DNA of 64,000 nucleotides from Macrosoma leucophasiata (GCA_036365455.1 JAWQUS010000023.1:744001-808000), one strand, 5' to 3'; positions 1-10,289 are shown, counted from the first letter of the stretch. Numbers and translations: made by a program. The notes: generated by a model from the sequence alone, not told the origin.

Positions 1-34
1 TTAAAATTGAGTGACGTTTGAGTATTCGGCCATT
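1..34. repeat. Right end of foldback MITE family F
   Basis: The first 34 bases match the right end of the MITE at 37,130-37,266 (shared core GTGACGTTTGAGTATTCGGC). The rest of this copy lies outside the window. The class of element is not known. Confidence 0.6.
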
Positions 35-1007
35 AGTGCCTTAGTTAAAATAGGACAATACTAAGTTCTGTATTTTTTAGTTGAGAATAATTCAATGGCT
101 CGAAGTTGGGCAAAGACGGCCGCCCGAAGCATGTCAGAAGTCTGAAGGTTTTCCGAAACAGAGGCCTCAGGGGTTGCGATGTATAAGTAATTCAAATCAC
201 TGGTTCTTATCTAAGTAAATTTTCAGGCTACAACCACGGAATAGATAAATAAATTGTTTATCTATTCTGTGTAGTGTAATCCTTATGTATCTATTCTGTG
301 ACTACAACACCCATTTAACGTTTAAATATGAATAATATTACTCCCAATGCTCTGTAAATTACTTTCAAAATGACTATTATGACTTTTTATCTATTCTTGA
401 CGATTTTCCAAATGCAATACCATTCTTCGTTTTCTACACAACCCTTAGGTTCACTGGTAGAGAATGCTTTCTAGCATTAATTCCGCCTCATGTACCTACT
501 TTGTTTGTGCAGAAAGTTTAAATAAATAAATAACATGCTAGTAGCAACAAAAACACATTTTCGTACTACATAAGTGGTAAGTGTGGTAACATAGGTAGGT
601 ATAAAGCTCTTTAGATTAGGTAATGCGTCCGATGCATCAAGTGTCTGCACTGATCGCCACGGTCACCGTCCGCCTGTCACGTCTATTTGTGTATCATTGT
701 CAATCTGTTTGTATTCATCTTTTCAATGCACCAACTACACCATCAAGCTGCCCGATGTTGACACGCATCCTAGCAATTAAACTTCCGTTTCCACGAGCGA
801 CCAGCACCAGAATCGACCAATAAAACTACAAAAGAACAGAAATAGTGACCGTTTGAATGTAGAATGAAACGCGCCGTGGAATTCCACGCTTTATGTGGCG
901 TCACGACACACCGAGAGCGAACGATCAGCTTTATACAACTTATGTGACCAGACGTACCGTATTGTGTAAGACTATTCGTATATTCTATTTTTTTATGTAA
1001 TGGTAGT
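35..1007. other. No gene recognised
   Basis: AT-rich sequence with only short chance ORFs. The one structure seen is the small inverted repeat listed at 228-308. Confidence 0.5.
228..308. repeat. Short inverted repeat (TATCTATTCYGTG type)
   Basis: CTACAACCACGGAATAGATA at the left and TATCTATTCTGTGACTACAA at the right are inverted relative to each other, with a further internal copy. The same termini occur in the foldback element at 11,505-12,250, so this is probably a small MITE of that family. Confidence 0.5.
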
Positions 1008-1257
1008 GGCAAACAAGCATGCAGTTCATATTGATGTTAAGTGATGACTGCAGCCTATAGACACCCACACAAAGACCAAGGTTAAAATGCAGATGCGTTA
1101 CCACTCCTGAGGACTAAGGTGTTATGCCTCTGTGCCGGAAATTACAGGGCCGTATATTACCACCTAACCGGAACACGATAATGGTGAACACTACCATTTA
1201 GAGGCAGATACATTTGTAATGCGGTGGTGCCTACGCCCCGCACTGGAACTCACCACA
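1008..1257 (+). repeat. Repeat A copy, near full length
   Basis: Repeat A is the commonest family in the window. It is about 280 bp and runs from GGCAAACAAGCATGCAG through CTGCAGCCTATAGACACC, AAAATGCAGATGCGTTACCA, ACGATAGTGCTGAACACTAC and GGTAATGCGGTGGTGCCTAC to a terminal hairpin GAGCTCC/GGAGCTC just before CTACCACCAGT. Copies occur on both strands; orientation is given relative to this reading. It has no coding capacity, no recognisable pol III boxes and no clear target duplication, so its class is unresolved. In the opposite orientation copies end in A-rich runs, so retroposition is possible. Confidence 0.75.
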
Positions 1258-1448
1258 AGGGAAACTTGTGACTCGGTGGCTCTTCTCACACCCCGGACTT
1301 AAGACCAGATAATGGGCCCTGCGCCTTAGATAGATGCTTAGAGAAAGTCCCACAAGTTCAGCCGGTAAACGCCACCTCGACTATACTGCCAGTCTGACGC
1401 TGAGTATAGGTGAATATCAGTGATGAGATATAGTACCTACACAGCAAG

Positions 1449-1663
1449 AAATATTGCAGATCGAGTCCACAAAAGAGATAATTGGGTAGTTTCGGCTTGT
1501 AGAGCTCTACCTCTGCTACACACTGCCTACGTAAGCGCTAATAGTCCGGTGTTTGTCAAAACAAAAATGGTTGACAAACGTATTGGTAATGTGCGAAAGA
1601 GATAACGTTCTACAAACCCGAAACAAGCCGAAGTCTCGTTCTTAAGATCAATGTGCAATATTT
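1449..1663. repeat. Palindromic MITE B, copy 1
   Basis: An element of about 220 bp whose two halves are diverged inverted copies. The left end contains AATATTGC..ATCGAG and the right end GATCAATGTGCAATATT. Further copies are at 2,443, 22,098 and 31,256. The inner core includes TAGTCCGGT and AAAATGGTTGACAAACG. No transposase is present, so it is probably a non-autonomous DNA transposon. Confidence 0.6.
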
Positions 1664-1903
1664 CATTTTGGATACTGTACGTGCCGTTTATACTCTCGGT
1701 GTGAGGGCAGCGTGTTCTCAGTAGTGCTAAATTTAAACAAGTGTGATATCCCATTCATAAAACGGCAGGACGGACGGAAAGCGGCAGGGTATTCATCATT
1801 GCTGTTCATGTTTTCTGCAACTCTACTTGTTGACGGGTTATTGTTGATTTATTTACAAGTTGTATGTTCATAGGTTTAAGCGAGCTATACTAATTCAAAT
1901 ACA

Positions 1904-2083
1904 ACTATGTATGTATGTATCTTCACGCGAGGTCCCTAACGGGGTAGGCAGGGAGTATGGAGCGCCAGCTATCCCGGTCCTGACACACCTCCCGTGTCTC
2001 ATCTACCTTCATCATTCTCTTCATACATGCACGCCGATTCCTAAGACTTTTGACCCCACCATCAGACAGAACTCGACCTGTTT
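1904..2083 (+). repeat. Dispersed repeat C, copy 1
   Basis: About 175 bp starting ATGTATCTTCACGCGAGGTC and containing CTAACGGGGTAGGCAG and ACTTTTGACCCCACCATCAG. Other copies are at 11,402-11,500 (short) and 47,041-47,219. The class is not known. Confidence 0.6.
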
Positions 2084-2096
2084 GGTACAACTATAT

Positions 2097-2425
2097 TTTC
2101 GGATTTATCTCGAGCGTTTTAAACTTAAATACAAATTTAATATCAACCCGACGTTTCGGTCGCTTTTCAGCTTCCGTGGTCTCGAGCCGACTGAGATGAC
2201 ATTTGTCTGAAGGCAATCTGAAAAGTTATTAAGCCTGGGTTGTACCAAGATATTTGTTAAAGTTTTTGTAACATTGCACATCCTTCTCTAACTTAAATAA
2301 ATCTGTTAAAATTAGAGAGGGATGTGAAATATTACAATAACTGTTTAACAAATATCTGGGTGCAACCCAGCATAAGTATAGCTAGCTACCTCCATCTTTT
2401 TGCAAACGTCTTGCGTAGCGTTCAG
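2097..2425 (+). repeat. Dispersed repeat D, split by a foldback MITE
   Basis: Repeat D carries CCGACGTTTCGGTCGCTTTT and ends TTGCGTAGCGTTCAG. Comparison with the copy at 15,781-16,005 shows that 2,223-2,385 is extra sequence, most of which is the MITE at 2,235-2,370. Confidence 0.6.
2235..2370. mobile_element. Foldback MITE inside repeat D
   Basis: Two arms of about 60 bp, inverted and slightly diverged (CTGGGTTGTACCAAGATATT at the left against the complement of the right end). TTA/TAA trinucleotides near both ends would suit a PIF/Harbinger-like target duplication, but the boundaries are uncertain. There is no coding capacity. Confidence 0.55.
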
Positions 2426-2442
2426 ACAAAAGTAACTTATCC

Positions 2443-2588
2443 ATTTGTCAACCATTTTAATCAAATTTGACCAACTAGGTACGCACTATCAATGCTTAGA
2501 TACGTATGCCAGTATGCAACAGAGATAACGCTCTACGAAGTCGAAACTAGCCGATTGTCTCTTTCTTTAGCTCGATGTGCAATATTTG
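2443..2588. repeat. Palindromic MITE B, partial copy 2
   Basis: Matches MITE B in inverted orientation (CAACCATTTTAATCAAATTT, GAGATAACGCTCTACGAAGT) and ends GATGTGCAATATTT. It is shorter than copies 1, 3 and 4. Confidence 0.5.
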
Positions 2589-2997
2589 TTGGTGTGTACT
2601 GTACATTTATAACCAGAGAATTTATTACCTATCTAGTTTAGGCTCGCTACATACTTATTTATAACATGAAGAAAAAAACTTAACTTGGGAATCGTAAATT
2701 AACCTAACATTTCTGCTTACACCTTCTAATAGTAAGGGTGAAGTTAGGTCCATATGTATGATGTTGTGATAATATATAACCATGCTTTTTTGCTACCACG
2801 CTGACATAAAAAACGTCACCCTAGCAGATGCACTTATAAAACCATTTGGATATAAGATTTTTTACAATAAAAACGATTCCTGGTTTTTATAACGACAAAC
2901 AATGGTAAGTTTTTTGGGCTGATTAGCATGTCATGGTATTTTCTAAGGATAGCCTTTACTAAGCATCATGTTTAACGTGTATACGACATGGACTTGT

Positions 2998-3042
2998 CAT
3001 TTCAGCTGAAGAACGTCCACTGGCCAAATCCTTGTCCAAAGA
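2998..3042 (-). repeat. RTE LINE 3'-end fragment
   Basis: CATTTCAGCTGAAGAACGTC is the reverse complement of the 3' tail of the RTE element that ends at 54,605 (GACGTCTTTCGGCTGAAATG). A short, dead fragment. Confidence 0.5.
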
Positions 3043-3082
3043 TGCCTGAAAGATAGTGAAGATTAATAGTTTTGTGCATCAT

Positions 3083-3460
3083 TAGAGAAGAATATAATAA
3101 TAAGAATGCCAACACTTGATATGTCCCACTGCTGGGCACGCATTTCTGCCCTTTTTGGGAGAAGGCCTGGAACTTACTACACCACGCTGCTCCAATGCGG
3201 GTTGGTGGAGATAAGGGTTAGTAACCAACCCGCTGCCGGATGTTTTCGAACCGCTTATAAGGTCTCCGACAAGGTTTATCAACTGCTAACTATCGATAGC
3301 AACCGGGACCGACGGTTTAACGTGCCCTCCGAAGCACAGAAACGCGCATTTCAATTTGCCACTAGCGGTCACCCATCACACACCCGACCGCGCCCGTATC
3401 GCTTAACCGAGTAGATCGCTTCCGATCTACACCAGCCGCTATGCCATGCGCGCTTCAGGG
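3083..3460 (-). repeat. LINE 3' end (CCCAGCAGTGGGAC family), minus strand
   Basis: On the minus strand the sequence ends GTGCCCAGCAGTGGGACAT followed by an AT-rich tail. That is a characteristic 3' terminus of lepidopteran non-LTR elements. The body contains ACTATCGATAGCAACCGGGA and CCCTCCGAAGCACAGAAACG, shared with copies at 5,245, 36,700 and 39,103. No RT coding is retained. Confidence 0.65.
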
Positions 3461-3492
3461 AATAATATACCATAATCGGATTGGTTATGAGA

Positions 3493-3699
3493 TATCTACA
3501 CAAACCAGAGGTCAAAATGCAAATGCGTTGCTTTCTACCGCTGATACCTTACTTGTTACCTGTGATACTCGTAGTTATTAAGGGTCCATTACTATCTTAC
3601 CGGAACACGATAGCACACAGATTACCATTTGGCGGCAGATAAATTAGGTAATGCGGTGGTGCCTACGCCCTCGAGTCCCTACACTGCAACTCTACCAGA
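3493..3699 (+). repeat. Repeat A copy, diverged
   Basis: Recognisable by AAAATGCAAATGCGTTG, ACCGGAACACGATAGCACAC and GGTAATGCGGTGGTGCCTAC. The 5' end is missing. Confidence 0.65.
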
Positions 3700-3768
3700 A
3701 AATTACTACCTAATTGCTACGAATGCTATTTGATTTTAAAGTAAAATGGAAAGAAAAATTTGACTTCA

Positions 3769-3841
3769 GGCGAGACTCGAACTCGCGGCCTACTGGGAAT
3801 CTAGTCCAGCCGCTCTTCCAATTGAGCTACTGAAGTCCTGC
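3769..3841 (-). tRNA. tRNA-like sequence, left arm
   Basis: Reverse complement of the right-arm sequence. It has the same acceptor pairing, A box and B box, and points away from its partner, so the two would be transcribed divergently. Not considered a functional tRNA. Confidence 0.5.
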
Positions 3842-3926
3842 CCGATTTGTCAAATCTTGCCTTCACATTTGTTGCAATGCTTTATGGTAGCAGCAGCGCC
3901 ATCTATTGCCAATTATGCTAGTTCGG

Positions 3927-4005
3927 GCAGGACTTCAGTAGCTCAATTGGAAGAGCGGCTGGACTAGATTCCCAGTAGGCCGCGAGTTCGAGTCTCGCCT
4001 GAAGT
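3927..4005 (+). tRNA. tRNA-like sequence, right arm
   Basis: A cloverleaf can be drawn: acceptor GACTTCA with TGAAGTC, D arm AGCTC/GAGC within TAGCTCAATTGGAAGAGC (A box), T arm GCGAG TTCGAGT CTCGC (B box). The anticodon arm is poor: the loop CTAGATT would read AGA, but the stem closes with a mismatch and there is no long variable arm, so a serine tRNA is unlikely. A T5 run lies 4 nt after the acceptor and could stop pol III. Best read as the tRNA-like head of a SINE; it resembles tRNA-Tyr in the D arm. Confidence 0.55.
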
Positions 4006-4095
4006 CAAATTTTTCTTTCCATTTTACTTTAAAATAAAATATATTTCACAAGCATGTGTTAATGCGAAATAATATAAAACAATTAATGCTATTTG

Positions 4096-4597
4096 GTTAT
4101 AAGTAGCGTTTCTCCTTTCGAAGCGTTCATACAATCTTTTTTTTACTTATTTTTGGAACGCTATCTCATTTTCTTAAGTACGTACCTACTAACCTGCAGC
4201 AGGTACCTACTATACCCAGTAATTGTGGAACAAATAAAGATACCGCCTCAATTTGAGATCGCTTGTCCGAAACCCGTCCTCAATTTGTTTTTGTTTTGCA
4301 TCCCACTTCGCGTATAGAACCGAAGGTTTTGTGGTGCCATAGTGGCCGAATTCGTTTGCTACTTTGCTAGTTAATTTCCGAAAATATATTGATTAACATC
4401 TGCTAAAGTGTATAAGTAACAATACCTCTTTCATACTAGAGAAGCCTACGATGCGATTCATGCGATTTCTGGATTTACTCGAGCGTGTTACATATGGGGG
4501 ATACCTTGAAGACTTGAAGAAGGTGACAATTCATCCGCAAATGTATCTTATCCGCGGATGAAATGTCACTTTTTACAAATAGTAGGGGTCGACTCAT
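4096..4597. other. No gene recognised
   Basis: Single-copy-looking AT-rich sequence. The 74-codon plus-strand frame at 4,093 has no recognisable domain. Confidence 0.5.
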
Positions 4598-4672
4598 CCG
4601 AAGTTTTGTTGTTATTCGGAGCAGTCGCCACCTAGGTAAATTACTAGTGGTGCTTTCAGCCAAAGTTGAGCA
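4598..4672. repeat. Dispersed repeat G, copy 1
   Basis: Contains TTGTTGTTATTCGGAGCAGT and AAAGTTGAGCAA. It is nearly identical to 20,857-20,931, which lies beside a LINE ORF, so it may derive from that LINE's 5' region. Confidence 0.55.
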
Positions 4673-5244
4673 ACGCCTATATTATACCTATTCAAATCCC
4701 CTATTGAGTACATTTTATGGAAGTACTATATATATACTATATATAGCACCCTAACTGCTGTAAGCTTATGGTTATCGACATCCGAAAACTGAAGGTATAT
4801 TCCAGGTGCATTGCCACTCCTACGGACTAAGATCTTTTGTTTTTCTTGACAAAATACCATCTAACTACTATACCTACTGTTTAAAACTAGAGTTTGGTGG
4901 ATGATAGATTTACGCATTCACGCTTCGCTACTGGATTACCTTTTTTAGAATTTTACAGTTCTACCCAATAATATGGTTCTACCAAAATAATTCTATTATA
5001 CCTGTCAGATACCACAACGTTTCGAATTTGCTTCCCTCACGTCTTAAAAGAAAGTTTTTGGGGTTGCGAGAAAGCGTACATAATCAAGTTATTAATAAAA
5101 CTACGTTATTACCGAACAACTATAACTGGTGTGTGAATGCATGAAGAAAACGATGATCAAACACGAATAAATACAGCCAGGGATTTAATATGTTTACCTA
5201 CTTACCTAACTTTACGCATGTAATTTACTGAAGTAGGTATTAGA
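4673..5244. other. No gene recognised; AT-rich palindromic patch and repeat A relic
   Basis: An alternating AT stretch (ACTATATATATACTATATAT) is near 4,724-4,745, followed by a badly decayed repeat A fragment near 4,790-4,920. Confidence 0.4.
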
Positions 5245-5495
5245 CAGAAACTAAATAGGCAACCGTGCTTCGGAGAGCACGTTAAGCCGTCGGTCCCGGT
5301 TGCTATCGATAGATAGCAGTCGTTAACCTTGTCAGAGGCGGTTTGACAACATTCGACAGCGGGTTGGCCACTAACCCACCCACCTCCACCAATCCGCATT
5401 GGAGCAGTGTGGTGGAATAAGCTCCAGGCCTCTCTCCAAAAAGGGGAGAGACTCGTGCCCAGCAGTGGGTCGTATAATGGGTTGCCAATATTATT
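5245..5495 (+). repeat. LINE 3' end (CCCAGCAGTGGG family), plus strand
   Basis: Shares GGTTGCTATCGATAGATAGC, the CATTCGACAGCGGGTTGG region and GTGCCCAGCAGTGGGTCGTA with the other copies, and is followed by a TATTATTATTTATT tail. 5' truncated, noncoding. Confidence 0.65.
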
Positions 5496-5633
5496 ATTTA
5501 TTAAATAGGAAAAGAAAGCATACGCCCAGGAGTCGCCAGTTACATTATTTCTTTTCTATACTATTTACTTACTTTATTTACTATTATTTACTATTATACC
5601 TAGCTATTGGTTTCTTTATTTATGTAATTATAG

Positions 5634-5917
5634 AGACAAACAAACATACAGACCACATGGATGTTAAGTGACGACTGCAACCTAAAACATCCACACAAAA
5701 ACCAGAGGTCATAATGCAGATTCGTTGCCACTGAGGTCTTAGTTATTTCGCCTTTGTGATAGTAATTAGGAGGCTGGCTATACGTTACCATGTGACCGGA
5801 ACACGATAATGATGAGCATTACCATTTGACAGCAGATAGATTAGGTAATGCGCTGGTGGCCTAATGGCCTAATGGCCTACGTTCTCGTGCTTCGACACTA
5901 AAGCTCTGCCATCAGTA
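5634..5917 (+). repeat. Repeat A copy, full length
   Basis: A complete repeat A with an internal triplication of GGCCTAAT at about 5,858-5,880, just before the terminal hairpin region. Confidence 0.7.
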
Positions 5918-6331
5918 AAGTATTTGAAATTTTTCATTTGCGCAGCTCTAATCTCAATTTGTCGCATAATATTGTACGTAGGTATTACACATACATTACG
6001 GATTCCATTCTCATAACACATTTAATCAATAAATGGATGATATCGAAACTAATATGTCTCATAATGTCAGAATTAATCAATTGTGGCTAGCACGATGGAT
6101 TGCGTTGGCCGCAAGTCCTGACTGACGATTTCAATGCATGCGCCGCGCCGTCGTCGCGCGCCCTCGACAGATGTCCTGCGCCTGCGCCGACTATGTTAGG
6201 GTTGACACTAAAAATAATTAAAAAAGCAAAAGGGAATTGAGATATTATTGTGCGAAATGAAAGTAATTTTTAAAGTCAAATTTAAGCTATAGACGATAAT
6301 AAACTGTCTAATACTAATACTGATGGTATGC
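5918..6331. other. No gene; CpG-rich patch near 6,130-6,190
   Basis: GCGCCGCGCCGTCGTCGCGC and nearby CG dinucleotides stand out against the AT-rich surroundings. No ORF, TATA box or splice context was found. Confidence 0.4.
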
Positions 6332-6860
6332 CGTTCACAGTGATGACTGCAGCCCTTAGACACTTACACAAAGACCAAGGTCAAAATGCAGATGCGTTAC
6401 CACTCCTGAGGCCTAAGGTGCTATGCCTCTGTGCCGAAAAATACAGAGCCGTACATTACCACCTGACCGTAACACGATAGTGCTGAACATTACCATTTAG
6501 CGGCAAGTATATTAGGTAATGCGGTAGTGCGGTAGTCAATAAACTGCAAAGTCTATTATATCGGTTGCATAACGAGCATAGTTGGCAATAGATGGCGCTG
6601 CTGCTACCATAAAGCAATGCAATAAATGTGAAGGAAAGATTTGACAAATCGGGCAGGACTTCAGTAGCTCAATTGGAAGAGCGGCTGGACTAGATTCCCA
6701 GTAGACCGCGAGTTCGAGTCTCGCCTGAAGTCAAATTTTTCTTTCCATTTTTCTTTAAATAAAATATATTTTTCACAAGCATGTGTTAATGCGAAATAAT
6801 ATAAAACAATGCGGTAGTGCCTACGCCCGCGAGCTCCGTCACTGGAGCTCTACTACCAGT
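6332..6860 (+). repeat. Repeat A copy split by a tRNA-like SINE
   Basis: 6,332-6,530 and 6,808-6,860 form one repeat A copy. The break carries the 13-bp direct repeat AATGCGGTAGTGC (6,518-6,530 and 6,808-6,820), the target duplication of the element at 6,531-6,807. Confidence 0.75.
6531..6807 (+). mobile_element. tRNA-like SINE, non-foldback copy
   Basis: Gives the normal linear order of the family: leader (GTTGGCAATAGATGGCGCTG ... AAATGTGAAGGAAAGATT), tRNA-like head at about 6,655-6,730 with A box TAGCTCAATTGG and B box GAGTTCGAGTC, then TCAAATTTTTCTTTCC and an AT-rich tail ending AATAATATAAAAC. It is flanked by a 13-bp target duplication, as expected for LINE-mobilised retroposons. Confidence 0.75.
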
Positions 6861-7601
6861 ATTATTATACATATTTTATATAAATAATAGTTTTCTGCAC
6901 TCCTTCTACATGAAAACTTTAACTGTGCCCAACTTCGTACTCCTTCGTCCGCCCATTTGTGGTAAAAAGGGTACCAATTTTTTGCTTCACATATTAATAT
7001 AATGATAACTGGTCGTAGATAGCTGAAATTTGGCGGGTAGCTTCCATATTAAGGTAGGTTTTTGAAATTTCCGTGTAAGAAGCCGCAGGCAAATGAAAGT
7101 ATAAATTAATTTAATCGATCATTAGAAATCGACAGCCCTACACTAACTCGCAAGCGCCTCCAAAAACATCTATTTAACCTCGAAATGAGCGGTTTTTGTG
7201 TGAACTTTTTATTTAACTTACCGTCTACTAATATTATGCTTATGTTACAATTTTTTCATCTTATCTGCTCTTGTTTGACGAATAATTTTTTTGTTGGCCG
7301 CACCGATGGCATGTGAAAAAAAAGATTTTTTATCAGTGCACATATGGCGTCGCGCGTGCTATGAGCACATTGCGCTCGATTTTTTTCGCATCCTATTTGA
7401 AATTTAAAGATGGCGGTGCATATGCGAGCGATTGTCTTTTTTTTTCAGCTCGAGCCCCCAGCATTTGTTTATGAGCTATGAAAAAGTAATCATCGAATAA
7501 AATGACGGTTTATTGCGTTCTGTTATTTTTACATTGGTTGTTTACCATGTTGCTCGGATGTCACTTTTAGTTTTTTTTTTGTTTGTGGCTAGGTATGAAA
7601 C
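6861..7601. other. No gene recognised
   Basis: T-rich sequence with several poly(T)/poly(A) runs and an AAAGATGGCGGTGCAT motif near 7,405. No ORF above 61 codons and no structured repeat seen. Confidence 0.4.
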
Positions 7602-7812
7602 TATAAAAATGACCAGGGGTTAAAATGCAGATACGTTGCCACTCCGGAGGCCTAAGGTGTTATGCCTCTGTGCCAGAAATTACAGGGCCGTACATTACCA
7701 CCTGACCGAAATACGATAGTGCTGAACACTACCATTTAACGGCAATGTACCTAACATTAGGTAATGCGGTGGTGCCTACACTCGCGAGCTCCGTCACTGG
7801 AGCTCTACCACT
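7602..7812 (+). repeat. Repeat A copy, 5' truncated
   Basis: Runs from the AAAATGCAGATACGTTGCCA region to the intact terminal hairpin (GAGCTCCGTCACTGGAGCTC). Confidence 0.7.
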
Positions 7813-7844
7813 ATTTATTTTTCTTTTCATATACCTTGTACCTA

Positions 7845-8075
7845 CTAGCGGCCCGCCCCGGCTTCGCGCGGGTGCAATGTTACCTACCTACCTTCTCCTG
7901 TTCATCTTAGCGTGATGTTATAGGTATAGGCTAAACCCTTACTCGATAAATGGGCTTTCTGACACTGAAATAATGTTTCAAATCGGACCAGTACTTAGTT
8001 CCTGAGATTAGCGCGTTCAAGCAAACAAACTCTTCAGCTTTAATCATATGAGTATAGATTTTAGTATCCACTTAT
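7845..8075 (+). repeat. Dispersed repeat H, copy 1
   Basis: Begins CTAGCGGCCCGCCCCGGCTT and continues through TTTCTGACACTGAAATAATG and ATCGGACCAGTACTTAGTTC. Related copies are at 8,426, 30,900 and (inverted) 40,806. Sequences of this kind are common in lepidopteran genomes; the class is not determined here. Confidence 0.6.
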
Positions 8076-8425
8076 AATTGCGCATGTGTGTGTTAAATAT
8101 GAAAGTTTATTTACTCTAAAGAACAAATAACTTATACAACTGAAGTTCAGTTCATTCCTTTACACGAAAGACCTTCATTATCGGTGGAAATCAGTTAAAC
8201 TTCTTTTTAATCTCGTGTGACTTTTTGTTTCCAGTGGTTTATTCAACCCTTCCGAAGTGTTGAAACATTTAAGGTTAATTATATTTTCCACCCCACGCAC
8301 ACCTCGCGAGATTAACCCTTTTTTAATGATGGCAACAAAATAATCTTTGTTATATTTTATCGTATAAAACTTCAATTAGTAGATTAGCTGGCTTATTGTA
8401 ATTAATTTTTGTATTTTATTTGGTG

Positions 8426-9250
8426 ACTAGCGACCCAACCCGGCTTCGAATGGGTGCAATGCTACCTGTGTTACTACTTTTGATACGGTACTCATGTACC
8501 GTGTAGGGTTGCGAAAATTTGCGGTTATTTCTCATTAAACCGATCCTCCTTTCATACTATCAACCTCAAAAACATATCTTTAGGGGTCGAATTTCGCAAA
8601 ATCCTACACAAGGCAGCACTTAGCACGTGCTAAAAAAGTCCTATACTAAAGGACAAGTTCCACGTTGGGCCCGCACCTTGTACACTTATATCAAAAGATA
8701 GAGAAAAATACGTAGATTCATGAAAAAATGAATTGTTGTTTTTTGTCGGATATATTTATTTTATTTCATTTTAACGTTTTCGTAGGTTTTCGCGAGCTTC
8801 ATACATTGTAGAAATTAAAATTAGATTTTCTCGCGTATACAACACTCCCAAACTTCTTCATACACCCGACGTTTCGGTCGCTTTCCAGTTACCGTGGTCA
8901 CGGGCTGATTATTATTTCATTTTTGTAGGTATGACAACAATATGTCACCATATTGCTACTATGACTTTCTTTGAAGGTGAAGGTATAGGCAATAAAATTA
9001 TGGTTTTGATTAGCTGAAAATGATTTTGTATTTTATGCTTCTCTCAATATAGTGTGCAAGATCCAAGCTCCATACATTTTGAAACGTCTCCTTTGACTCC
9101 CAGCACTTGTAGTAACGAAATTTCATACAAACCATTAAACCCAAAAACAACCCCTCAGAGGTCGAGGACGGTTTCGTAAAATTCCGTCTCAGTGATCAGC
9201 TACATACGTCCTCAAAAGAGCCTCCATGCATAATTTTAAACTCTTAGCAT
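8426..9250 (+). repeat. Repeat H relics and a repeat D copy
   Basis: 8,426-8,640 matches repeat H (GACCCAACCCGGCTTCGAAT, GGGGTCGAATTTCGCAAAAT). 8,780-8,912 is a repeat D copy (CCGACGTTTCGGTCGCTTTC). 9,060-9,250 resembles the distal part of repeat H seen at 31,145-31,215. Confidence 0.45.
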
Positions 9251-9390
9251 TTGTATTTCTTAATATGTATTTCGTGGTGAGTGAGGCAAGTGGTGATCTT
9301 GCTGTCCATAAAATCGTGTTTTCGCGAGCTACACTCATTGAAATAAAACTAGTTTTCGGTTTTCATTTTAGTTTAACCTAACCGTTTTAT

Positions 9391-9484
9391 CTAACCGAAA
9401 CACGCTCTAAACATCATTTGGTGGGAGATAGATTAGGTAATGAGGTGCCTACGTCCTCTAACTCCGATTGGAACTTCCCCAGTA
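9391..9484 (+). repeat. Repeat A fragment (3' half)
   Basis: CTAACCGAAACACGCTC to GATTAGGTAATGAGGTGCCT, ending near CCCCAGTAA. Confidence 0.5.
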
Positions 9485-9888
9485 AAAAGTCTATAAGAAA
9501 TAAATAAAACCTAACGACATTCAGGCCAGGAACATCGCGGCTACTTCCAAGACAATTTTACTCTGTGTACCGTCTAGACGAGGCATATAAGGCGAAACTG
9601 CCCAAGTATTTACGAGTATTTTATAGCGTTGTTTATGGACGAAACTAGCTATATCCGCCGACTTTGCGTGCGTTTGGCGGCTAGATTCGTTTTTATGGAC
9701 GGATTTATGACGGCTTTCAATCAAATGGCGGTATTTTTTTATGTTTTTTTTATGTGCAAAGGGATTATTGATGAAAATTGTGTTATAATTGCTTTGGTAG
9801 TAGAGCTTATAATGAGGTATTCTCATTCGAAGTGGATGTATGTTGTTCTGTGTAACTTACGCTAAGTACCTTACGGAATAGGCAGAGA

Positions 9889-10077
9889 TAGTGTTGCCCA
9901 AAATCGGTCTTGGTCTTGCAGTCTTGGTCTTGTTCTTGCATTTTTGCAAGACCAAGAACAAGACTGACGGTGCAAGATTTCAGCAAGACCAACGTGAGCA
10001 GTGTGGTCTTGCTCAAATCTTGCACCGTCAGTCTTGTTCTTGGTCTTCAAGACAAAGACCGATTTTGGGCAACACTA
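9889..10077. mobile_element. hAT-type MITE with 8-bp target duplication
   Basis: Termini are TAGTGTTGCCCAAAATCGGT at the left and its inverted counterpart at the right, with extensive further self-complementarity rich in TCTTGGTCTTG units. The flanking direct repeat GGCAGAGA (9,881-9,888 and 10,078-10,085) is 8 bp, the hAT target-duplication length. It has no transposase. A decayed relative is at 48,284-48,382. Confidence 0.75.
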
Positions 10078-10111
10078 GGCAGAGACCGTGGACCGCTGAA
10101 TACCCTAGACC

Positions 10112-10138
10112 AGAGGTTCCCAAACTATTTTTTATCAT
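10112..10138. repeat. hAT MITE terminus fragment
   Basis: AGGTTCCCAAACTATTTTTT matches the left terminus of the hAT-like element at 15,118. The remainder is missing. Confidence 0.4.
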
Positions 10139-10289
10139 AATCATAATATCTTTATTTGCTTTAAAACATGGTATATATAAACAGGTGTTTATACAATAAT
10201 AATTAGATAGACCATGTTTTGCTTAAATTCAAGCATGCAAATATTAAAGTCAAAATTATATTTACACACGTCACATTATTGTTCCTGTT

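Larger units (their letters stand above)
3722..4095. mobile_element. Foldback tRNA-like retroelement with 11-bp target duplication
   Basis: Two perfect 113-bp inverted arms (3,733-3,845 and 3,923-4,035) are separated by 77 bp. The whole is bounded by the direct repeat AATGCTATTTG (3,722-3,732 and 4,085-4,095). Each arm holds a tRNA-like gene with a TGAAGTCAAATTTTTCTTTC tail. The 77-bp spacer is the reverse complement of the leader that precedes the tRNA-like part in the copy at 6,531. The left half is therefore a complete minus-strand copy joined head to head to a plus-strand copy lacking its leader. The flanking duplication shows that the foldback was inserted as one unit. Confidence 0.8.

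Noticed and set aside
3927..4005. Functional tRNA gene
   Set aside because: The cloverleaf has a faulty anticodon stem, the sequence recurs as part of a dispersed element with target duplications, and one copy has a T-loop deletion.
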